From NCBI GenBank assembly GCA_025716855.1, contig JAIXMQ010000007.1, forward strand, positions 682,001 through 746,000: a DNA stretch of 64,000 nt. The letters are read 5' to 3'. Source of the stretch: Pilaira anomala (Eukaryota; Mucoromycota; Mucoromycetes; Mucorales; Mucoraceae). A program made the translations under genes and the position numbers. The notes below the pieces were generated by a model that saw nothing but the letters and a program-made list of their open reading frames with translations, was not told the DNA's origin and ran no database searches. Below, piece after piece: positions 34,245 through 44,819 of this stretch (position 1 is the stretch's first letter; each line of letters starts with the position of its first letter).

Positions 34245-36265
34245 TTACGAATTAGAATCGACCTTGCCACGCTTTCGGGATGGTATGGTTGGCCTGAATA
34301 TCACACGCTTATTCCTATTGAAGCTTACTTCTTTGATAAGGTCTTGTAGTTCTTCATCAGCTTCGGGTGGGTCTGTTATCATGCTTCCTGGAACCTTCTT
34401 GGTAAACGTAAATGGCCATGATGGAACTTTTCCTGGTAATGGATCAATTACTGGTACCTGTTGTTTTGATTCCATAGCTATACGAGGTAGTGATGCAGCT
34501 GAGTAACTTGTTTCCTCCCATAAGTGCTTCAATGAGTCTTCTATCTTTTGTTTTTCTTTCTTCTTCAGATCATCCTCCTGCTGCCTTTTTTGATCTTCTT
34601 CCATTTGCTTTCTTAGTTCTTCTTCTTTTTCTTTCGACTCTAGTTCTTTTTGTTTTACTATCTGATCCTGCCTTTCTTTTTCAAACTGCTGCCGTTCTTC
34701 TTGCTCTTCTTTTTTATTTACCACTTCCATTTCTTCTTCTAAGCTTATATCGATCTCATCGTCATACTCATTGTTATTATCTACAATATCTACTTTATCC
34801 ATAATATCTACATCATTTGAACCATCATACTCAACATACTCATCAACAGCATAACCAGTACTATCACCACTATCACCGCTTTGTGACACACTCTCCATAC
34901 TCTCATTACCACTGCGTGCTTCCGTAATATCATCTCGGTATTGGTTCATCTCATCATCACTGTCTGAAACTACTACTGGAAGTGACGGACTGCTACTAAT
35001 CATGCTTGTATCTTCTTCTTCATTATCAATCATTACTTCGGTTGTAGATGTACCAGGTAAAATACTTGAAGTAGTAGGTGCTATTGGTTTAAAACATGCT
35101 CCACCCCCTCTTCCACTTCTAGTTGCTGTCACCGACTTGACATTTCTTCTGCTACTAGTAGGGTCATACCAAACTTCTTGCGGTCTATCTCCATAAGCAT
35201 GTTTTAATCTATCCTTATGTACTCTTGAAGTCAGTATTTCGCCTTCCAATGTCTCTAAAGAATAGGTGCCATATTCATCATAAACTTCTTTAATCACAAA
35301 AGGCCCTTTAAATCTTGGTTCTAGACCAAACTTCCCTTCATGTTTTAATAGAACCAAATCACCAATGGCATAATCTTTTAATTGGATTTTAGCGTCCCAA
35401 CGTTCTTTATCTTTGGCACCCATGGCTTTTAGTCTTGACTCAGCTATAGCACGATGTTCATTAAGGCGTTCAAATTCACTAACAGCCCGAGCTGCCACAA
35501 TTCCTTGATCTTCCTCTACAGAGCTTGGACAAATATACGGTTGAAGTGCATCTCCAGGCATCTTTGGATCACGGCCATATACTAGGTAGAATGGTGAGAA
35601 GCCTGTTGTAGAATGAACACGTATTCTTGAAGCCCATACAGCAGCATCAACATATTCGTCCCAACGATGAATAGCACCTTTAACATACTTTCGAAGCATT
35701 TGTTTAATAATACCATTGTAGCGCTCAACTTTTGCATTAGTTCTGGGATGGAAAGCCGATGTCAATTTATGGTTGGTGCCAATGCGTTTCAAGTACTCTT
35801 CAACTAAACCACTAGTAAAATTAGCACCTCTATCTGTAATAATTTCATTAGGACAGCCAAATTTCAGCACAATTTCTTCATAAATAAATTGAGCAACAGC
35901 TTCCTTAGTAGCATTAGGCATGGCTCGTGCAATAGGCCAATTAGTGGTATAATCCACAGCAGTTATTAGCCAACGATTTCCATTTACTGTTGTAGGAAGC
36001 TCCCCGATGAAATCAATGTGCCATCTTTCAAACGCATGAGGTACATCTAGTGGATGCATAACATCTTGAGAAGCCCTTTGTTGATTTCCACATACTTGAC
36101 AAGAAGGACAGCTTTTTACCCAAGTCTCTATATCTTGACGCATTTTTGGCCACCAATAACGAACGCAAAACATTTTATGCATATTCTTCACACCAGCATG
36201 ACCATATCCTTCATGATACTTACTAACTAAATCAGCTCGTTCCGAAAAAGAAATAAACTTGACCT
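34245..36265 (-). pseudogene. Gypsy integrase with long acidic/coiled C-terminal tail
   Basis: Integrase module. The HHCC zinc-binding region begins at about 36,230 (YHEGYGHAG, then CPSC). The catalytic core has the D,D,E residues in WHIDFIGELPT, ITDRGANFTS and NAKVERYNGI. A GPY/F-type module follows (LEPRFKGPFVI). After it comes an unusual tail of about 300 residues. It has an acidic Ser/Asp-rich stretch, a charged Glu/Lys/Gln stretch that should form a long coiled coil, and a basic end (SRKRGKVDSNS). No chromodomain is recognisable. The frame is open for 648 residues from 36,191, but the preceding residues lie in a different frame from the reverse transcriptase; the break is in an A/G-rich run near 36,265. 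It is therefore a broken part of the pol polyprotein. Confidence 0.88.
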
Positions 36266-38194
36266 CTTTTTCAACTCTTGTTTATCTTCATTCTTGTATT
36301 TTATTCTTTTATACACATCGCTATCCTTTACTACAAAGTTACCACTCTCTTTTTCTAAAAGCAATTTCAACTTTGGATCTTGAACTTCATTAGCTAGATC
36401 ATTAAGATAAAACAATGGCCAATTTGATTTCTCTTCTTCTGATAATTCACTCCAAACGGTATACAAATAATCTGGCTCTAATGTTTTCACTTCAGAAGAT
36501 GGATCTGATAACAGCACCGGAGCTCTAGATAAAGCATCAGCTACATTATTTTGGGAGCCTGGCTTGTATTTGATTGTAGGTGAATACATTTCCAATTCTG
36601 ATATCCAGCGAACCAACCTAGGTGTAGGTTTAATTTGTTTTCTAAAATAAACTAAAGGATTATGATCAGAATATACTTCATAACCAGCAGTACAGCCATC
36701 AACATAGCAACGCCAAGTGCGAAGAGCATGCACTATACTAATCAGTTCTCTTTCTTGAGCTGGAAAGCGTGCTTCTTCTTGGGATAGTTTCTTTGATTCA
36801 TATGAAACTGGATGCCACACTGATGTTTTATCAGGACTAGGCTGAAGGAGAACAGCCCCAACACCAAAATCACTTGAATCTGTTTCAATTCTAAACGGTA
36901 ATTTCATGTTAGGAGCCTGTAGTACTGGTGCCGATGTAAGTAGTCTCTTAATGGTATCAAAACTTTCTTGACATTCCGGAGTCCAATCTATATCTCTTTT
37001 CTTATGGCCTGTACCGTGAGTAAGATTAGTTAAAGGAGAAGCTATTGTACTGAAATTACGAACAAAACGACGATAATGTTGACTTAAACCAAGAAATTGT
37101 CGAACTTGTTGAACATTTACAGGTCTCGGCCAATTTTGAACAGCTTCAATTTTATCTTTAGCTGGTAATATACCATCCGCAGAAATTTCATACCCTAAAA
37201 AATTCAGCTTCGTTCTTCCATAATGGCATTTTGATTTATTTACCACGAGCTTCTCTTTCTCAAACCTTCTTAAGATTTCACGTACATGTTCCACATGTTC
37301 TTCTTTTGTTTTGCTGTAAATCAAAACATCATCAAGATATACCAAGCAAAAATTATCCATACAATCACCAATAACCCTATTCATCAAAGCCTGAAAACTA
37401 GGAGGAGCATTGCACAAGCCGAAAGGGAGTACTAAAAATTCATATTTACCATACCTAGTATTGAAAGCCGTTTTAGGTATATCTTCAGGTTGAATTTTGA
37501 TTTGATGATAACCGGATTTTAGATCTAAAGAAGTAAAATATCGAGCTCCTTGCAGTTGATCTATGCATTCATCAATACGAGGAATGGGATTACGAATATC
37601 TGCAGTTAACTGGTTCAGAGCACGATAGTCAATACACATTCTGAGACCACCATCCTTTTTACGACAAAATAAAATTGGTGCACCCCAGGGAGATGAACTT
37701 GGTTGAATCAAACCCAAGTCTAATAATTCCTTTAATTGCCTTCTTGTTTCCGCCAATTCCATTGGACTCATTTTGAATGCTGGTCTATCCACAGGTTTTG
37801 CATTACCAGTATCAATTACATGTTGAAATTCACGATCTGGAGGTAATCCAGGTAGTTTTTCTTGAAAGACACTTGGGAATTCTTCCATTAATTTTGACCA
37901 CGAAACATCATTGCCATCACTATCTTTAATAGAAAAATCTTCAGAAGTATCAGTAATGTACAATAAAAAAGATTCTGAACCTTTTTTCTTCAAACATCTA
38001 CTGGCTTGATGGTAGCTAATAAGATAATTAAGAGAAGGAGCTGTGCCGGAACCTACATAATTTTGGTCATCCCTTTCTAATTCTTTTCTTATAGGTACGA
38101 TAGCCACTGTTTCAGATGCCTTGTTCGTTACCAGAATTGAATCATCCTTCCACTGAATTAGCGGTTCATGTAACTTTAACCATGTTCTTCCCAA
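36227..38194 (-). pseudogene. Gypsy reverse transcriptase and RNase H
   Basis: The frame is open over 655 codons. The reverse transcriptase spans roughly residues 120-330: GLRMCIDYRALNQLT, FTSLDLKSGYHQI, LVLPFGLCNAPPSFQ and the catalytic FCLVYLDDVLIYSK (YLDD). The connection FLGLSQHYRRFVRNFS follows, and then RNase H with IETDSSDFGVGAVLLQ, ERELISIVHALRTW, YSDHNPLVYF and NNVADALSRAP. All active-site acidic residues that I can place are present. The ORF is separated from the protease by a frameshift near 38,258 and from the integrase by one near 36,265, so no full-length pol can be read from this copy without recoding. Confidence 0.93.
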
Positions 38195-38196
38195 GA

Positions 38197-38571
38197 TTAT
38201 ATCAAATTTACTGTCATAAATATAAGCACAAATAGTACTACTGTATCCTTGTAAGTTAAGGTTAAAAGTAATTTGCGTGTAATTTGATCTGTAACACCGC
38301 CAGCAGTTTCAACAACTCTCTCAACACCAACCCGATTTCCCTTGATATATTTAGCAATACGAGGCGATATGTAACATTCACTTGCACCTGTATCAACCAA
38401 TACTTTTACAGGAACATTACCGACAGTATTTTGAGTTTCACTTGATTCTACTACTGCTTCATACAAAGGTAGGACCGTATCCATAGACGCAGCACTATTG
38501 ACTTCCACAATATGCAGTATATCCTTGTTAATATTGACTAAATTTATGGCTTTAGATACAGTGATTGCATT
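38197..38571 (-). pseudogene. Gypsy aspartic protease segment
   Basis: Contains the retroviral-type active site LVDTGASECYI. The reading frame is minus one relative to gag and opens after a stop at 38,572-38,574. The gag stop is at 38,544-38,546, so the two frames overlap by 25 nt. Downstream, the frame is lost near 38,258; the continuation to an ILGRTWLK motif is in another frame, consistent with one missing base. In a working element this domain is part of the pol polyprotein. Confidence 0.82.
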
Positions 38572-39688
38572 TTATGAGATTTTTCATAAGATTTATCATC
38601 AGAAGATCTATCAATATAACGTGAAGTATTCATAGTTTTATTGTTATAAATATTGTCAGTATTATTATTACTTTCATTAACATTCTCATTAGCAGAGATA
38701 GAAGTATCAGGATTGATCCTTGAGCTTTCAATTACATGCAATTCATTATTACGAATCTTTCTTAGCATTTCACGTTCCTTACGAGAAATATTCTTGAATT
38801 CCGAGCAATCCTTTTTCATATGACCAGTAGCATGGCAATAGTAACATTTGATACCATTGTTAGAGCGACCACCAGCAGCAGGACGATTGTTCCCATTATA
38901 ATTATAGTCATTACCACGACCTTTACCATTAAATGAACCTTTTCTTTTATAAACATTATTGAAGTTACTATTGTAACCACGACGATAATCTTCAATTAAA
39001 TCAATTTCCATAGGATCATTAACTTCCATTGTGGTAGTTTGAGCAGCAGTGGGTGAATGAGTATGTGTTTGATTAGCAAGGTGACGTGCTAATGCCTGTG
39101 ATTGAGGATTACGAGCAGCTTCATATGATAATGCAGTAGAAAAATAATATTCCAATGTACGTTGTGCTTTGGGAATATTTCTTAAAAGAGCTCTAACCTC
39201 ACCAGAAATTAACCCACGCATAAATCGATCACATTTTTCATCTTCTGTCATATCCTCCAATAGAATACATCATCTGTAAATGATTCAACGTAAGATTCAA
39301 TGGTAGTGGTTTGATTGGTTGCAACAAGTCGATCACGGGCTAAAAGATCTGCATTGTCTGGTCTAAACTTGTTCGTAACTAATGTTTTAAATTCTGTCCA
39401 TTGAGTTGGAGGGTTATCAGACTTCTTAATTTGCCTATGCCATTGTAGAGCACGTCCACTGATATAGCTAGTTGCAAATAAATAAGTTCTTTGTTCATCC
39501 CACACATAAAATTCTTGATGGTTTTCGATCGCTGTAAACCAGTCATCTATGATCATAGCATCTCTGACACCGTCATACGTTGGCGGTTCCTTTAAACGAA
39601 GTACTGGTTGTTGTCGAAACGCCGTTAACTGAGCAAGTTGACCTTCAAGTACCCTGATCCTTTCTTCAGATGAAGTGGAATCTCCCAT
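38544..39688 (-). pseudogene. Gypsy gag with CCHC zinc knuckle, frameshifted
   Basis: The gag start is at ATG 39,688 (MGDSTSSEERIRVLEGQLAQ). The first part has the typical gag capsid-like signatures (DDWFTAIENHQ, ALQWHRQI, FRPDNADLLARDRL). At about 39,262 the frame is lost by one base, and the second part resumes as EDMTEDEKCDRFMRGL, ending with a nucleic-acid-binding knuckle CYYCHATGHMKKDC (C-x2-C-x4-H-x4-C). The disruption lies inside the conserved capsid C-terminal region and should abolish Gag from this copy. Confidence 0.9.
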
Positions 39689-39827
39689 CTTGACTAAACT
39701 TGCAGAAAAAAAAAACTTGTATTTGTATAAAAAATCCCTGGACTAAGCTAAAGTCCTGTTTCCTCTTTTTAAGATTAAAAAGTATAAAAAAAATAACCTT
39801 GTAGACTTGTATAAACCCTGGATTGAT

Positions 39828-39844
39828 CCGTTCTGGTGCTACCA
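39828..39844 (-). other. Primer-binding site of the Gypsy element
   Basis: Sense-strand tggtagcaccagaacgg starts one base inside the 5' LTR, the expected position and with the TGG complementary to a tRNA CCA end. I cannot name the tRNA. Confidence 0.65.
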
Positions 39845-39845
39845 G

Positions 39846-40010
39846 TTATCAATTGCTCAAGTTTAGGGCTATAGTATAAGACTGGAACTTGTGAGAAAGA
39901 AGTTGTCTTTATTTACATATGTTTACTAAGATATTTATATTAGAGAAGTTACTGTTGACAGTAACACATACTTGTGCTACAACAACAAATCAATAAACTT
40001 CTACCTGACA
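39846..40010 (-). repeat. 5' LTR of the Gypsy element
   Basis: 165 bp; 164 of 165 positions equal the other LTR. The outer flank (40,011 onwards, attgtataaa) does not match the flank of the opposite LTR, so no target duplication supports a simple insertion here. Confidence 0.92.
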
Positions 40011-40125
40011 ATTGTATAAAAAAAACGCAGGAACGCTAGACAAGTACTGGTTCTTCGGGACAGAAGTTTTTTTGTCAAATTTCCCAACGCTTTTTCTTTT
40101 TGTCGGTTCGTGCCCTTCTACTGAC

Positions 40126-40156
<31 letters not shown>

Positions 40157-40248
40157 ACTTTTTCAAAATGTAAATAGTGAGGTAAACGATTTGTTTTATT
40201 CTTTTATATATTTCTTGGTAACTAAACGCTTCTATTACGCGTTGACAG

Positions 40249-41661
40249 ATATGTTAAAAGAGTATGGTGTAAAAGACACGAAAGCAGAGGAATTGTTCGC
40301 AATTGATTTTACTGACCTTAAAGACGATGATGGATAACTTATTACAAATCAGGTTCATGACCAAAGAGTATTTTATTAACTTTTTTTTTCTTTCTTGTCA
40401 AAGTCTCGTTCAAGGCATAATTTTTGTCTCTGAATACCAAGATGAGCCTTTGACTAAAGAATGGGAAAATGAAGATCCTGATGAAGATGAGATAGTCTTT
40501 ACTTCTCAAGTAAGCCTTTGCATTTTTGGTATAATAATTCTTTTATACTGACTTCACTTTCTAGGTGGTTACAAATGCTTGTGGTACTTTCGCATTGATG
40601 AATATTGTGTTAAACTCTGAGATAAAAGAAAAAGGCGAGATCATTAATAACTTTAATGAGTTTACCAAAGGATTCTCATTTGTAGTAAGTTTTATCATTT
40701 TTAATATCATGATAAACATATATGACTAAAAATGTAAAACTAGAATCGTGGTCTTTGCTTGGGTAATTCAGAAGAAATCAGACGCATTCATAACTCATAT
40801 TCACCGTAAGTTAAATAGATGTAAGCATGTATAAATACACTAATGACATTATTTCAATTAGTGCAAATCATAAAGCTGATAACTTAAATATCCATAAAGT
40901 CTCAGCTGAATCATCTGAACAACAAAATGGTGTATTCACTGATGAGTACGAAAAGGAATATCACTATATTGCTTACATCTATAAAAATGGTTTCATCTGG
41001 GAATAAGATGGTTTAAAAGCTCGACCTTACAAAATCCGTAAATGCAAGCAAGAGGAGTGGTTGAAACAAACTGAAGCTTTAATTCAAAATCGTATGGATG
41101 CTTTGTAAGTATTACCAATATACAAATCAAACTGCATTTTTATATTTACTTTTTTCTTTCTAGAAATGAATTTGATTTTTCTTTAATGGCTATACGTCAT
41201 GATAATTACGACAAGATTGTTACCGACACCAATATCTTAAATACAAATATTCATTCACTGGACTCGATTTGTAGTAATAACACACCTCTTACACAAATTG
41301 AACAGAACGAACCTAAAGAAATTGAAGGATTACCATTTGTAGCAGCTGCTTGGAAAGATGTTGAACTCAAAGATTTTAGCTCTTTAAAATCTCATCTTGA
41401 ACAATTAAAAGAGAAGCACAACTTTTATAGTAATAGCATTAGAAACATTGAAGATACTCGATTTATTTCTACTTCTAATGTGAAACGACAAAAATTTGAC
41501 TACTTTCCTTTTATCGACACAATCATAAGAAAAGCGTACAAAAGAGGGTTAATTGAAGACCTAAAGTCGAGGAAGAAGAAAAACCTGAGAAGGTTGTCAA
41601 GAAAAAAAAGAAGGCCACAGCTAAAAAGCCTGCAAAAAAAAAGCGCCACTCGCAGCAAAAA
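40249..41661 (+). pseudogene. UCHL5: UCHL5/UCH37-like deubiquitinase, broken copy
   Basis: Exon remnants: 40249-40351, 40404-40509, 40565-40684, 40744-40805, 40862-41104, 41164 to about 41661. They align with the proteasome/INO80-associated ubiquitin hydrolase UCH37: VQGIIFVSEYQ, TSQVVTNACGTFALMNI (active-site Cys at 40,580-40,582, with the preceding Gln), RRIHNSYSP, YHYIAYIYKNG (active-site His), DGLKARPYKIRK and a C-terminal ULD-like YFPFIDTIIRKAYKRGLIED. Three lesions are visible. The frame changes near 40,320. A TAA at 41,004-41,006 sits where the family has Leu just before the active-site Asp. A frame change near 41,565 precedes a Lys/Ala-rich tail that reads well only in another frame. 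The first exon, coding for the usual WxxIESDPG motif, is not found upstream. Splice sites are still good, so decay is probably recent. It starts 239 bp from the Gypsy element. Confidence 0.82.
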
Positions 41662-41885
41662 GTAATTCAGCTTGTTTTTAATACCTTTTGTAAATAATAC
41701 CCCGAAAATTAATATTTTGTTATATAAATAAAACATGTGATTCCCCGTTTTTTTTTTTTTTTAAATTCTGATGACACATGTAACTAGCTGTATATAATTA
41801 ATGCGGTTTATATTCTTTTTATTTATGAAAAACGTAGTAAGCATTTATGAATAAGGTAACGATAAAAAGCTACTGTAAAAGAGCA

Positions 41886-42400
41886 TGGATAAAAATATAA
41901 AGAGACAAATTTTGGCTTTAAACGAAAAATGGTTCAAGTGTGTTGTACTTTATTTGGGAATATTGAAAAGTAATAGAAAAAGATATTGGGAGTACACAAG
42001 AATTTTTGAAGAAAGAATTGAGCAACTGTTGAATCAGCTTAAACAGTAGAAGAATAAAGATCATGTAGTAATCGATAACTTTATTGAAAAAGTATATCTC
42101 GTCTTCAAAAAAGGAAATAGCGACTAAAATATAGATTATTTAATCTTGAAGCAAGTAGTAATAGAGTTTATTCGTTTGTTAGTAGATAGTATGATAGGTG
42201 ATGAAAAGCCAATCGAAAGTGTTGATTCGCTTCATTATATACGTGTAGTTCCAAATATGCGGGAATATGAAATAAGAGAAAAACTACTTTGTCCTGTTTT
42301 CGTAAAATCTGGTCTCATCTTCAAAATAGATCACAAAGACAGGCTTTTATTTCTTTCGGATGTAGAGTCATTATTTTACTTTACACAATGCGATATATAG
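41886..42400 (+). pseudogene. Hsp70/HSPA12-like ATPase fragment with in-frame stops
   Basis: A single frame runs from ATG 41,886 to the TAG at 42,398 but is interrupted by two stops (about 42,047 and 42,125). The last part, LHYIRVVPNMREYEIREKL then SGLIFKIDHKDRLLFLSDVE, resembles the segment of HSPA12-type Hsp70 relatives, abundant in Mucoromycota, that normally reads like YxLTVPAMWxxxAKxxMRxA and AGLVxxxDHPDRLxLxSEPEA. It is only a part of the nucleotide-binding domain. The family call rests on remembered pattern similarity. Confidence 0.5.
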
Positions 42401-42856
42401 ACCGTGGAAAAACTTATTTCTAAAGTAAGTGGCCATTATACTCTATGTACTTAATATTCTTGGAACTAGCACAACATCATCAATAAATTTGGATTTAATA
42501 AGGTCCCATTTGTCAATATAATTCGCATGAACATATGTACACAAATTTACATGCGTAGTCAGTGCACTCATTTTTTTGATCATGTGCATGTAATATCTGT
42601 CAAATTCTGCTGCATATGTCAAAAAAAAAAGAGATGTCAGTGAAAAGAAAAAAAAGAAATAGATATGTATCACAAACAAGTTTTTATATATGATCCTCTT
42701 TAAATAATATGAATAACTATCATCCTTTGATATTATATATTAGTCTTTTGTTTTATTAGTACAACCAAGTAAATCATTGTCTAGTAGGCGCTCACTAGTT
42801 CCGATGTGAGAGAGGATTATCAGCAAATTTAAAAAAGTTTTTAACAATATATGAAT
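42401..42856. other. Gene-free stretch
   Basis: 456 bp without a supportable gene; it contains the 3' flank of the minus-strand gene that follows and unremarkable AT-rich sequence. Confidence 0.55.
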
Positions 42857-43498
42857 TTATTTATTTTTTTTTGATTTTTTCTTATTTTTTTTATTTTTTT
42901 TGTTGTTTTTGTTCTTTTTGTTGTTGTTGTTATTTGCTGTTGGTGTTGTTGTTGTTGGTGTTGGTGTTGGTGTTGGTGTTAGTGTTGGTGTTGGTGTTGT
43001 TGGAACAAAACTGGGTCCAGAGGCCTCGGCTTGAGCCAAGACCTCCTTCTCTGAATCTTCTATTGTTTTTAACAACACCCTGAGGAAAGGGTGTTCCTCC
43101 AAACCACCAGGAGCCGTGTTACATAATTGAACAAAAGCATCCCGCTTTTCAGCGAGATGCTCTTTAATAACCACAAGTGGTCCTTCTTCTTCTTCTTCTT
43201 TCTCTTCTTCTTCTTTCACTTCTTCTTCTACTACTACTACTACTAGATATAGTTTAGTTTTTTTGTGTTAATATATAAAAACGTATAAATATATATTACC
43301 TTTTAACAACTCTTGGTTTTGAGTTTTATTTAAACAAACCTTGCCACAGCAGAGGGTTTTACGGATTAAACAATCCACGTGGTTATCATAAGCCACGAGG
43401 ATTAAAAAGAGTGCTTGTAGCAAAAAGAACGCAGTGCGTTCTTTTTCTGTGATGATGCTGTTGTATGTACCAAGAGAAAATTGCAGTAAATGGCTCAT
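42857..43498 (-). CDS. Unknown 194-residue protein, TM segment and Lys/Asn tail
   Basis: Two exons, 43498-43300 and 43242-42857 (phase 1 junction), giving 194 residues. Residues about 22-40 (TAFFLLQALFLILVAYDNH) form a probable membrane segment, followed by cysteines (CLIRKTLCCGKVC). After the intron come a Val then Glu/Lys run, a short globular-looking part (VIKEHLAEKRDAFVQLCNTA, EEHPFLRVLLKTIEDSEKEV), a Thr-Pro repeat and an Asn/Lys tail. No family recognised. The low-complexity tail arises from GTT/GGT-type repeats on the opposite strand. The clean splice junction and the conserved-looking middle favour a real gene, but function is unknown. Confidence 0.55.
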
Positions 43499-44819
43499 TT
43501 AAAATAAGGAGAATCGATAGAGAAAAGAGAAAAGAGGAAAAAGATATTGCTTCTTTTTATATATTTTTTTTCTTTGGTTGTTTATGCATCTAGTGAAGCT
43601 TTAACTGGATCGTATACGGGTCCCGGTATTTCCTCTATCTATTCTAATTCTATTGGCTCTCAGATTAGGGAGTAATTTTTAGTTCAACTCACGTGAAAAT
43701 ATATCAATAAAAAGTAGCTAATCTGCATATCTTATTAGTATTTTCGTTTTGTAGTATTTCCTTTCTTGTATTTTTACGCCTAGAGCCATCTTAAAGATTA
43801 GTTGCGTAACAACCTTTTCGTTTTTAGGGGGTGTGTGAAGGAAAATTTGAAGCAGATGGCGCTTTTAGAGAAATGCCCATACTGAATATGAAAAAGGAGG
43901 GGCTGTGTACAATACAACATGTAAACGAAAACAAAAAAGACTTCATTTTATCTTGACATCATAAATAAAATATATTTACAAAAATATTCTTCCAGCTCTT
44001 CAAATCAAATGTATAAAACGTCAATATTTTCTTTTCGTATCTTTTTTTTCCTATATCTAATTATTATTTTAAACATGTACATACATACAATCAACATACA
44101 GCTAATTTGAAGTATGAAATTACAGAAAAAGAAGGCATTGCGTTCTTCTTCTTTTGTTTATATTTTTTTACTATCATTTTTATGACTACCATATCAGTTG
44201 TTACTTCAAAAAAAACCCTCTCTACTTCTGCACGGTTTGGTGTAAAAAAAAAAAAAAAAATTAACTAATTGGTTGGGCTTACCCACTGTAGGTATGTATT
44301 AAATATATATTCATAACTACAATTTGTTATAACATAAAAAGCTAGTTATCTTTCATATCACCACTTTAATACTATATATAATCAATAATAATATTATCCA
44401 AACTAAGATTCAATATCGCGCGAGATTATGTATTTTACACACTTGTACTTTCTTGTACCTAAATAAAGATCTTTTATAAAACATGGTAAAACGTGAGAGT
44501 GATTTTTTTTTAAGAAATTGACCTTCGCATAAAAAATTTCCAGAAAGCAGTGTACATATAGGCAGAGACTTTTGTTATATAATACACGTTTTTTATAGAG
44601 TACATCACTAATACTTATTATATTGCCTTGATTGTAAAAATATGAAGTATATTAATCTTACTTAAACATATTTGAATTATTTCAGACAAAAAAATATTAC
44701 TTGATTTGTAGACATGGGAGAAGATTTGTGTAGCTGGTTTATTTATGATATCAAGATCACATATGAAGTTGTCCCCTTAAGCGGAATTTTAAACAGACTT
44801 GAACTCCATAAATATACAT
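43499..44819. other. Gene-free stretch
   Basis: About 1.3 kb of AT-rich DNA. There is a G-rich patch near 43,827-43,835 and several A/T runs. I see no gene, element end or RNA gene. The left part should hold the promoter of the 194-residue gene. Confidence 0.55.

Larger units (their letters stand above)
34022..40010 (-). mobile_element. Ty3/Gypsy LTR retrotransposon, recent but frame-broken
   Basis: A 5,989-bp element on the minus strand with 165-bp LTRs at both ends differing at one base (34,060 A versus 39,884 G). Order in the sense direction: 5' LTR (39,846-40,010), primer-binding site (39,828-39,844), gag with zinc knuckle, aspartic protease, reverse transcriptase-RNase H, integrase, polypurine tract (34,187-34,199), 3' LTR (34,022-34,186). 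Integrase after RT-RH places it in Ty3/Gypsy (Metaviridae) rather than Ty1/Copia. Nearly identical LTRs imply recent insertion. Coding is nevertheless interrupted at about 39,262 (gag), 38,258 (protease) and 36,265 (RT to integrase), each consistent with a single missing base. The gag-to-protease change of frame at 38,547-38,571 may be natural. No target-site duplication is visible: the outer flanks are the inverted repeat on the left and unrelated sequence on the right. Confidence 0.95.

Noticed and set aside
34245..34700. Chromodomain at the end of the Gypsy integrase
   Set aside because: The tail is acidic then coiled-coil, without the aromatic cage pattern (Y..W..W) of chromodomains.
42947..43010. 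GGTGTT repeats as a telomere-like tract
   Set aside because: They are the reverse strand of Thr-Pro codons in the 194-residue gene and are far from a chromosome end pattern.
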